Assembly (NCBI RefSeq): GCF_963678635.1
Contig: NC_087071.1
Span: 19,405,613-19,469,612, forward strand
Direction: 5' to 3'
From: Symsagittifera roscoffensis
Lineage: Eukaryota > Xenacoelomorpha > Acoela > Convolutidae
DNA length: 64,000 nt
In this document: positions 25,431 to 34,129 of the stretch, one piece after another
Layout of the letters: each line of letters opens with the position of its first letter
Position numbering within the stretch: position 1 is the first letter of the stretch
The notes under the pieces: generated by a model
Databases searched by the model: none
What the model saw: the letters and a program-made list of their open reading frames with translations, nothing else
What the model was told of the DNA's origin: nothing
Program-made: the position numbers and the translations under genes

Positions 25431-28400
25431 TTAAGAAGTCTTGATGTGTTCATTGATGTTCCATTTATCAATTCTACAGGATTAGCGATCGTACCAGAAG
25501 CGGATTTGCGCTGGGTTGAGTTTTTGTCCGAAAGAAGTTGTCGTCACTTATTGGTAGTTTCCACTAGCTTCTGGTCTTGGCTACTGAAATTTTCTTCAGT
25601 TTTGACATCTTTGAAATAAACAGCGACGTTTTTTTTTTGGGTTCTGAATGCGTTTTGGTAATGCTGAAAGTTCATCGGAGTACTAATTGCATGATTTTGG
25701 ACTTTATGTTTCTGAAATATGTATTTTTTTTTATGTTCATTCTTGATGCGATTTTTTGTTGTACAAATTTTTCATTTTTCAGGATAGTGTGAGGCTAGTA
25801 TAGTCATCTTGATGTGTTCATTGTTGTTCCATTCATCAAGTCTACTAGGATAGCGATCAATGCAGATGCGAATATTCGCTCTGGTGATTTCTCGTCCGAA
25901 AAAATTTGTCGTCAAATTGCTGGCAGTCTTTATTTCTTTTTGGTCTTGACTACCAGACCTTCCTTGATTTTTTTTCCAAAAACGGTTGTCGTCACAGTGC
26001 TGGCAGTCTTTCTTTCTTTTTGGTACTGACTACTAGACATTACTTGAGTTTTTATAATTTGAAAGACAGAGCTGCCTTTTTGGGATTGATAATGCATTTT
26101 TCACCTGTAAATGGTACCTGTGAGTGCGTAGTTTTTGATTTCAGTTTTCTTCTGTGGAATCATGTTTTTTTATGTGCCTATCAGTGATGCGGTTTTTCTC
26201 GTTACAAGTTTTTCTATTTTTGATCACAGTGTCTGGTTAATATTATCATTTTGCTGTGCTCATTTTAATTCAGATCTACTGGGGTAGTGGTCGTTGCACT
26301 AGCGAACTTGCGCTGGAGTGTTTTTGTCTGAATAAAGTTGTCACAAATTGGTAGTTTCCACGAGCTGCTGGTCTTGGCTACTGAATGTTGCTTCAATTTT
26401 GACATCTTTGAAAAACACAGCGACGCTTTTTTGGGTGGTTAATGCGTTGTGGGTATGGTGAAGGTTCATGGGAGTACTAAGTTTTTGATTTTGGTTTTCG
26501 TGTTTCTGAAATATGTCATTCTTTGAGTTTATCCTTGAATCCTCTGGACATTGTGTGGCTAGTAAAATCGTTTTGATGTGTTCCTTTTTGTTCCATTCAT
26601 CAATTCTACTGAGTTAGCGATCGTTGCAGAAGCGAATTTGCGCTGTGGTGATTTTTTGTCCGAAAAAATTTGTCGTCAGTGTACTGGCAGTTTTTCTTTC
26701 TTTTTGGGCTTGACTACCAGAAATTACTTGATTTTTCATAAATTTGAAAGAAAGAGCTCTTTTTCTGGTGTTGATAATGCATCTTTCAATTGTTGATGTT
26801 ACCTGGGAACGCTTAAATTTTGATTTTAGTTTTTTTTGTGGAATCATGTCTTTTTATATGTCTATCAGTAATGCGGTTTTTCTCGTTACAAGTTGTTCCA
26901 TTTTTGATCACAGTTACTGGCTGATATTATGGTTTTGATGTGCTCAGTTTTGTTCATTTATTCAATTCTACTGGTGTAGTGGTCGTTGCACTAGCGAATT
27001 TGTGCTGGAGTGTTTTTGCCTGAATAAAGTTGTCACAATTTGGTAGTTTCCACGAGCTTCTGGTCTTGGCGACTGAAATTTTCTTCAGTTTTGACATCTT
27101 TGAAAAAAACAGCGAGGCTTTCTTGGGTTTTTAATGCGTTGTGGATATGCTGAAGGCTCATGAGAGTTGGACTTTATTTTTCTGTGTCTTTTTTTGTGTT
27201 CATCCTTGATGCGAGTTTTTGTGGTACAAATTTTTTCGTTTTTCAGGACAGTATGCGGCTAGTTAAGAAGTTTTGATTTGTTCATTGTTGTTCCATTCAT
27301 CAGTTCTACTGGGTCAGCGATCGTTCCCGAAGCGGATTTGCGCTGTGGTGAGTTTTTGTCCGAAAAAAGTTGTCGTCACTTATTGGTAGTTTCCACTAGC
27401 TTCTGGTCTTGGCTACTGAAAGTTTCTTCAGTTTTGACTTCTTTGAAATACACAACGACGTTTTTTGGGTTCTCGATCCGTTAGGGTAATCTTGAAGGTT
27501 CATTGGAGAACTAAGTTTTTGATTTTGTTTCTGAAATGTGTCTTTTTTTGTGTTCACACTTGATGCGACTTTTTGTGGTACAAATTTTTTCTTTTTTCAG
27601 GACAGTGTGTGGCTAGTATAGTCATCTTGATGTGTTCCTTGTTGTTCCATTCATCAAGTCCACTAGGTTAGCTATCAATGCAGTAGCGAATATGCGCTGT
27701 CGCGATTTTTTGTTCGAAAAATTGTCATCACAGTGCTGCCAGTCTTTTTTCTTTTTGGTCTTGACTACCAGATATTACTTGATTTTTTATAATTTTGAAA
27801 GACAGAGCTGCCCTTTTGGGGTTGATAATGCCTTGTTTACTAGTTGATGGTACCTGTGAGTGCTTAGTGTTTGATTTCAGTTTTATTCTGTGCAATCATG
27901 TCTTTTTATGTGCCTATCAGTGATGCGGTTTTTCTCGTTACAAGTTTTTCCATTTTTGATCACAGTGTCTGGCTGATATTATCTTTTTGCTGTGCTCACT
28001 TTTATTCAGTTCTGGTAGGGTAGTAGTCGTTGCACTAGCGAATTTGCGCTGGAGGGTTTTTGTCTGAATAAAGTTGTCACAAATTGGTAGTTTCCAAGAG
28101 CTTCTGGTCTTGGCTACTGAATGTTTCTTCAGTTTTGTCATCTTTGAAATACACAGCGGTTCTTTTTGGGGTTGTTAATGCGTGTTGGGTATGCTGAAGG
28201 TTCATGGGACTACTAAGCTTTTGATTTTGGTTTTTATGTTTCTGAAATATGTCATTCTTTGAGTTTATCCTTGATGCGATCTTTTGTGGTACAAATTTTT
28301 TCATTTTTCAGGACATTGTGTGGCTATTAAAGTCACCTTGATGTGTTGCTTTTTGTTCCATTCATCAATTCTACTAGGTTAGCGATCGTTGCAGAAACAA

Positions 28401-29393
28401 ATTTGCGCTGTGGTGATTTTTTGTCCGAAAAAAGTTGTCGTCACTGCACTGACAGTTTTTCTTTGTTTTTGGTCTTGACTACCAGACATTATTTGAGTTT
28501 TCATAAATTTGAAAGACAGAGCTGCCTTTTTGTGGTTGATAAGGTAATTTTTACTTGATTTTGGTACATGGGAGTGCTTATTTTTTGGTTTTAGTTTTTT
28601 TCTGTGGAAGCATGTCTTTTTATGTGTCTATCAGTGATGCGGTTTTTCTCGTTACAAGTTACTCCATTTTTAATCACAGTGTCTGGCTGATATTATCATT
28701 TTGCTTTGATCCTTTTTATTCAGTTCTACTGGAGTAGTGGTCTTTGCACTAGCGGATATTATTATTTTGACGTGCTCATTTTTACTATTTTATTCAATTT
28801 TACTGATGTAGTGGTCGTTGCACTAGCGAATTTGTGCTGGAGTGTTTTTGTCTCAATAAAGTTGTCACAAATTGGTAGTTTACACGAGCTGCTAGTCTTG
28901 GCTCCACAATGTTTCTTCAGTTTTGACATCTTTGAAATACACAGCGACGCTTTTTTGGGTTGTTAATGCGTTGTGGGTAAGCTGAAGGTTCACGGGAGTA
29001 CTAAGTTTTTGATTTTGGATAATTTTTCTGAAATATATCTTTTTTTTTGTTCATCCTTGATGCGTTTTCTTGTGGTGATTTTTTGTCCGAAAAATGTCGT
29101 CACAAATTGATAGTTTCCTTGTGGTAAACTACCAAATATTCTTTGGGAACATAAAATTGTTGATGTCGTTTGAAAAACAAAAACTCAAAATGGTGAATCT
29201 TAGATGTCGAATTCGGAAATAAATCATATAGTCTAATGTCATTTTTCAGACTTGAAACCAAGTTGGGAAGGATTTGATAACTTTTTCTTTTCAATTAGCC
29301 CGATAACAGTATAACTAATACACCGGCTTCTTTTTTGTTTTCCAATAATAACAGCTCAATTGTACAATCTGACCTATGCAGAAATGTCAACTT

Positions 29394-29576
29394 TTAAGGC
29401 CACCATCGGACTCATATATGAGATGACTGGGTTGGAAGTCAGCCAATCGATGGCGCCGAGCAGCACAATAATGCCATTTTTTACATTGTAAATCAGCGCA
29501 GTGTTCTGCTTCTGAGCGCCGTCACTTGGCTGACTTCTGACCCAGTCATCTCATGTGGTTCCAATGGTGGCCTTTA
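29394..29576. mobile_element. TTAA-flanked miniature inverted-repeat element, copy 2
   Basis: This is a 175-bp copy (29,398-29,572) of the element at 14,211-14,385, with intact left TTAA (29,394-29,397) and right TTTA (29,573-29,576), one base from TTAA. The arms still pair almost completely, with the core GAGATGACTGGGT and AAGTCAGCCAA conserved. It sits at the same place in the larger insertion as copy 1, so it is a passenger of the duplication, not an independent insertion. Confidence 0.7.
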
Positions 29577-30023
29577 TTGTTGATATTTTTGCATTCGTGT
29601 AGAAGTTCTGAATTTTGATCAGAAATCATATCAATGAACTTTAAAACGTATGTGTTGAATATTTTCTGTTTTCTGGCACGTGTAACAATTTGTTTTTTAT
29701 AGGAAATGAATTTATGCTGCTGACAGAACTTTCTTGAATTTGTGGATCAAAACTGGAGTATGTGAGCTTGGAGAATGTTTTGATCAGGAAAACAGGTTTT
29801 TGGCGCTTGAGACAACTCCTCCCTTATGGTTTTGGTTCAACTAGGAGTAGGCTTAGGAAATTATTGCTCTCTCAAGAGTTGAGGAGATTCGCCTTCAAAT
29901 AATGAAGAGTTTGAGGTTCCAACCTCTAAAACTCTCTGCTTTTTCTGTTGGCTTTTTTCTCTGTTCAGAGATTGCACGTCTTATGGGTAAATTTAAACGC
30001 TTATTGAGCCTGATTTGAGTTTT

Positions 30024-30329
30024 CAAAAATGCCTATCTTACATATTCCATATATGAAAAAAATGCTTGTCGTACACTTTGCATTTATGAAAAAATGCTTA
30101 TCTGACAGTTTCCATATATGAAAAAATGTTTATCCTACAATTTCCATATATGAAAAAATGTTCATCCTGCAATATCCATATATAAAAAATGTTTATCCTA
30201 CAATTTCCATATATGAAAAATGGTTATCCTAGAGTTTGTTTTCTACAGTTTTCTGAGTCTATGAAACCGTAGGAAATTGTAGGATAAACATTTTTTCATA
30301 TATGGAAACTGTAGGATAAGCTTTTTTGG
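30024..30329. repeat. 31-bp tandem repeat with inverted copies, copy 2
   Basis: Six or seven units related to TTATCCTACAATTTCCATAT lie at 30,024-30,234, then inverted units GGAAATTGTAGGATAAAC and GGAAACTGTAGGATAAGC at 30,268-30,329. The arrangement matches copy 1, with unit-level substitutions. Confidence 0.8.
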
Positions 30330-30414
30330 TCAATCCGGGTATCTACAATTTAAAAAAAGTGCTTAACCGATTTCAACTCAAGCAAGATTTTTTTTCGGTG
30401 TCTTGACCAAAAAA

Positions 30415-30970
30415 AATGTGAGCGACTTTCTTCAAATGCTCGAGCAAAATAACCACTGGAAAATATGTAGGTATATGTATGTATGTATATATGTATGTAT
30501 GTATGTATGTTTGTATGTATGTATGCATGTTTAAATGTAAGTATGTTTGTATCTATGTATGTATGTATGTATATATGTATGTATGTATGTGTGTATAGAT
30601 GGATAAACCTATCTTTGTATATATCTATGAGCACTTTATTTTATATGTATAAAAAATTGCTCAAAAAACCGCTCAAGATCTGAGCGGTTTTTTTAGACAT
30701 TTACGCTAAAAATCTTGCTTCCCCGAGTCGAGAATCCGCTCAAAAACCGCTCAAGATATGAGCGGTTTGAGCTGTTTTTCAGCAAGATTTGAGCGGTATG
30801 AGCACTTTGGGCGGTTTGAGTGTTTTTTTTTGGAAAAACCGCTCAAACCGCTCAAATCTTGCTTAAAAAACCGCTCAAAAACCGCTTATTTCTTGCGGTG
30901 ATTTTTGAACGGTTTTTCCAGCAAGATTTGAGCGGTTTTTGAGCGGTCTTATAAAGAAAACCGATTAAAA
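30415..30970. repeat. truncated palindrome: left arm, microsatellite and GAGCGG hairpin cluster
   Basis: Starts AATGTGAGCGACTTTCTTCA, then an ATGT microsatellite (about 30,466-30,600), TATCTATGAGCAC, and many ACCGCTCAA / TTGAGCGGT motifs between about 30,655 and 30,965 that can pair locally. The outward right arm of copy 1 has no counterpart. Confidence 0.75.
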
Positions 30971-31229
30971 CCAAAAAAAAGGCCTGGAAAGGTAATGTGA
31001 CCCCGGGTTGACATCCATAAACCGAAAATGCTTATTTTAAATTTCCCAACACCGAAAAAGCTTATCATACAATTGCCTGCATCAAATGTATGGAAAAATG
31101 CTTATCATACAATTTTCATACAATTTCAAAAAACCATTGAAAAAAGATTCAATTTAGTTTCTCCGGCTATTTAAACCAAATACAACAGTCTGGTGATGAA
31201 AATTAAAATAAAACTAATTAGTTTTTTTT
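30971..31229. other. transition segment with dispersed TTATCATACAATT motifs
   Basis: About 260 bp after the broken palindrome. It holds a locally GC-rich patch (GTGACCCCGGGTTGACATCC near 31,000) and two copies of GCTTATCATACAATT (near 31,070 and 31,110), related to the 31-bp repeat. No gene is visible. Confidence 0.5.
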
Positions 31230-31590
31230 TTGAAAAAAAAAGTTATCATACAATTTCCATAAATGAAAATTGTATGTAAACTATTTTTTCATGAAAGGCA
31301 AGATTTTCAGAAATTGTTCAAACTTGTTTATAAACCAATTTTTATTATTTAAGAGTGCTTTTGTTCAATTAAAAGGACATTGCTCATCAAAACGAAAATT
31401 TAATTTGAAGCTAAAAAAATAGTTATCATACAATTTGCATATATGAAAATTGTATAATAACTATTTTTTCATAAAAGGCAAGAAGTTCAGAATAATGTTA
31501 AAACTTGTTTTTAATCAAATTTAAAGTTATTAAGAGTGCTTTTTCTCAATTTAAAACACCTTGCTCATCAAAAACGAGGTTTTAAAACCA
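31230..31590. repeat. two tandem 180-bp units, each with a hairpin
   Basis: Two copies start AGTTATCATACAATTT at 31,241 and 31,421. Each continues ATGAAAATTGTAT, then ACTATTTTTTCAT, GGCAAGA, TTCAGAA, AACTTGTTT, AAGAGTGCTTT and TTGCTCATCAAAA. In the second copy, ATAGTTATCATACAATTT pairs with AAATTGTATAATAACTAT to give a stem of about 18 bp (31,418-31,465); the first copy keeps the inner part of the stem. Confidence 0.8.
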
Positions 31591-31610
31591 GGTTTTTTGC
31601 TCAGTTTTAA

Positions 31611-31640
31611 TCGTCACAAATTGTTAGCTTACGACGAGTA
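31611..31640 (+). repeat. possible sat-1 fragment
   Basis: TCGTCACAAATTGTTAGCTT followed by ACGACGAG closely resembles the sat-1 stretch TCGTCACAAATTGGTAGTTT followed by CCACGAG. About 28 bp with a few mismatches is short, so chance is possible, although the orientation is that of the arrays. Confidence 0.4.
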
Positions 31641-31694
31641 AAACTGAGATCTCGAAGGTCGGAGCCACACAGTTCTTTTTCTCCGAAAAAGACT

Positions 31695-31735
31695 TGGGGT
31701 AGGTTGGGGTTAGGGTTAGGTTAGGATTAGGGTTT
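31695..31735 (+). repeat. degenerate telomere-like tract
   Basis: About 41 bp of TTAGGG-related units: TGGGGTAGG, TTGGGG, TTAGGG, TTAGG, TTAGGA and TTAGGG. It is far too short and degenerate to be a functional chromosome end, and it is surrounded by unrelated repeats. It resembles the short interstitial telomere-like tracts found at repair junctions and in subtelomeres. The mixture does not prove which telomere unit the organism uses. Confidence 0.65.
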
Positions 31736-31970
31736 CTTAATAGTATTTTCACAATTTTTGGAAAACAGAATTGAAAAAAAAAACCAAATCTCTAGCCACA
31801 ACAATTCTCTTTGGATCAACTCTGAATAACTGACGCAATATTCGTCTTTGGAAAAACAAAACAGGTTTGTCCATCCCTTTATCAAGTGATACTCATAATT
31901 TGTCTCAATTTTTGCGAATTTAGGCCAAAAAAACGGTTTCAAAAATTGTTTTACTTTGAAATGAGATAAT

Positions 31971-32284
31971 TGTCATGATCTTAGAGTATCATGATGTCAT
32001 TGAACTGTAATATCAAACATTATCCAGGAGAAATAGTTATCACTTTTTAATTGTGGATTGTTTCTAACGGAAACTTTGCTGTTTGATTATTATATAATAC
32101 TGTAAATATCACCAAATTGTTCATACTGATCAAGTATACAACAATCACTAACCGATTAGTCCATCCTAACCGATTAGTCAGTCACTAACCGATTAGCCCC
32201 ATATATTATTACAGCACCAACAACGATAGCTGTAATAATATATAATTAATGCTTAAAACCTCGCTTTTACACTCTAAGTCATCA
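31971..32284 (+). repeat. 5' LTR of the miniature element
   Basis: 314 bp, starting TGTCATGATCTTAGAG and ending AAGTCATCA. It contains three copies of CTAACCGATTAG at 32,148, 32,166 and about 32,186 (spacing 18-20 bp) where the 3' LTR has a single degenerate copy (CTAATCGATTCG). This accounts for most of the length difference between the LTRs. Confidence 0.65.
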
Positions 32285-32675
32285 TTTGGTAACAGGAGTG
32301 TAGGATTGCCATCGAAGCGATACGAATTCATGCGGAAGAAGACAAAAATAAGAATAGGGATATTCTAATTCATTAAATCCTGGCAATTTTGAGGAGCTTT
32401 GCCTTGAGCTGACGTCTTCTAACAGCCATCATCACCAACGACGAAGATTGGGTCAAATCAGGATAGCCCCAAAGGAGGCGACTACTGAAGAAAAACAACA
32501 AAGAAAACCACTCAAGTGTTGATAGCAGTTATTCTAACATCCAGAGACAGAGAAGATTGTCTAAAAACGGAACCAGCCATATCATTTTCATCTACATTGT
32601 CTTAGACCAACTGATCAGTGGTTTGTTCGACCAGTGAAAAATCAAAAACCGTAAAAATTTTTTAAAGAGTAGTTG

Positions 32676-32964
32676 TGTCATAATTTAAGAAAATCATGAT
32701 GTCATTGAACTGTAATATCAAACATTATCCAAGAGCAATAGTTATCACTAATTATATGTGGATTGTTCCTAAAGGAAATTTTACTGTTTGATTATTATAT
32801 AATACTGGAAATATCACCAAATTAATCATACTGATCAAGTATACAACAATCACTAATCGATTCGTCCAGCTACCAGCAACAACTATAGCTGTATTAATAT
32901 ATTATTAATGCTTAAAACCTCAATTTTACATATATATCTCAAGTCCTGACCGCTCAAGTCATCA
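32676..32964 (+). repeat. 3' LTR of the miniature element
   Basis: 289 bp, starting TGTCATAATTTAAG and ending AAGTCATCA. It shares long blocks with the 5' LTR, for example GATGTCATTGAACTGTAATA, GTTTGATTATTATATAATAC and TACTGATCAAGTATACAACA. Scattered mismatches indicate the insertion is old. Confidence 0.65.
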
Positions 32965-34129
32965 TAATAATCCCGAAATTCTCATTGTTTGTTCAGTATT
33001 TTTAATTTTTTTTATTCTTTTCATTATTATGTGGTTTCCTGCAACTCATTCAAAGCCAAAGAAAATCAGAAAAAGAAGTTTTTAATACAGGGATGAGCAA
33101 AAGGCTAACAAATAGCCAAATTTTTTTTTCCTGGTCTTAATGTTTTCTTTTAGGACGTAACAAAAAAATGAAATTTTAAGCTCTCAAAATGGTTTTATAT
33201 TAAATTCGTAGCTCAAGAGAAGCTCAACCATACCATTTTTTTGAAATCCAATAAGTTTAAATAGAGAATTGATCTTTTTTCTGCTGCCAGTCATTCTGTT
33301 ATCAATTTTTTTTAGGACTCATTATTATGAGTCAATTTTATCATGATTTGATTGTAGTTTAATTCGAAAGATCATGGCGAGAACTCTCTAAAGCACTCCC
33401 ATTTTTTGCCAATTTAGAGAGAAAAAGATGTTTTCGACTATTCGCAACTTTTGCGAAAATTGACTTTTATACCAATTCTGAGTTTTTCCTCGTGTCTTTG
33501 AAGTTTTCCTTTTTACTGAGGAACGCAAGGTAATTAGAAGATCAATCGTGTTGTTGAAAAACAGAGTAAGTGAGTGATAACGATGAATCTACTGTAGTTT
33601 TAGTTTCTAAGAAAACATATTGGGGAAGCCGTACCAAAAAACAAGAAAAATTGTGCAAAGTAGCAAAATAACACAATGAATTTTGCAATTACATCTAAAC
33701 AAGTTTTCAGTTTGAACAAACGAGGTAGCTCACGGAGCGTCTTCGTAAGCAGGTTTAGTAATAAAGCACATTAAATTGTGCTGTAAGCATTAAAAATTGG
33801 CTAGTTCTTTTTTTTTCAAAAGATAAACCCAAAGCTTTAGTTTATGCTTTACTTGTCCATGATGTTCAGCGGAACATGATCTGAATTTTCGCTTTCAAAA
33901 GCCTTTATCACCTGGAAACTTTTATATTTGATCGAAATGAACCTTTGGATGAATAAAAACTGACGTTTACACAGTTTTTTCTTTGTACAGGTTTTTCAAC
34001 TAAGCACTTAGGGTAGGCGCTTTTTGTGCTTACTCGACTCAAAAGTGTTTTTTCATAAAAACAGAATTATAAGTAGTGCATATTATAAAAACCGTGCTAT
34101 TTTGACCTGTTTGATAATAGAAGCTATCA
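32965..34129. other. AT-rich segment with no recognised feature
   Basis: About 1.2 kb between the LTR element and sat-2. I see no open frame of note, no tandem repeat, no long inverted repeat and no similarity to sat-1. Base composition is closer to strand-balanced than in the arrays. It may be old, decayed repeat or unique DNA. Confidence 0.5.

Larger units (their letters stand above)
16132..29117 (+). repeat. sat-1 satellite array, block 2 (A-B dimers)
   Basis: Sat-1 resumes in the same orientation as block 1. From about 16,350 to 25,100 it is a regular A-B dimer array. B bodies begin near 16375, 17117, 17787, 18500, 19217, 19936, 20636, 21313, 22017, 22737, 23450, 24157 and 24867, a spacing of about 670-740 bp. 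From 25.4 to 29.1 kb the alternation is looser and contains rearranged units (partial B duplications near 25,900-26,030 and 28,690-28,820, and a deletion near 26,540). The block ends at TGATAGTTTCC, where the second composite insertion begins. No gene is visible. Confidence 0.95.
29118..30970. mobile_element. composite palindromic insertion in sat-1, copy 2 (right side broken)
   Basis: The left junction is at the same base of the sat-1 monomer as copy 1, and the order is the same: leading segment, TTAA hairpin element (29,394-29,576), 31-bp tandem repeat with inverted copies (30,024-30,329), then the start of the large palindrome at about 30,415. The left arm, ATGT microsatellite and GAGCGG-rich centre are present, but the right arm with its inverted microsatellite and GCTCACATTG end is absent. 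Sat-1 does not resume here; other repeats follow. The flanking satellite of both copies shares the variant GATTTTGGATAAT, so flank and insertion were probably duplicated together. Confidence 0.75.
31971..32964 (+). mobile_element. miniature non-autonomous LTR element (TRIM-like)
   Basis: This is a 994-bp element bounded by direct repeats of 314 and 289 bp, both starting TGTCAT and ending AAGTCATCA, so each has TG...CA ends. The four bases before it (TAAT, 31,967-31,970) equal the four after it (TAAT, 32,965-32,968), a plausible target duplication. A primer-binding-site-like TGGTAACAGGAGTG lies 2 nt after the 5' LTR (32,287-32,300). Upstream of the 3' LTR only a weak purine stretch (AAAGAG near 32,664) is seen. 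The 391-bp interior has no substantial open frame, so gag and pol are absent. The size fits terminal-repeat retrotransposons in miniature; the tRNA primer could not be identified. An ordinary 300-bp duplication is the main alternative. Confidence 0.6.

Noticed and set aside
31695-31735. A true chromosome end or functional telomere
   Set aside because: Only about 41 bp, degenerate, and flanked on both sides by more than 30 kb of other sequence.
32285-32675. Remnant gag or pol frame inside the miniature LTR element
   Set aside because: The frames I read through the 391-bp interior contain stops and show no zinc-knuckle, protease or reverse-transcriptase motif.
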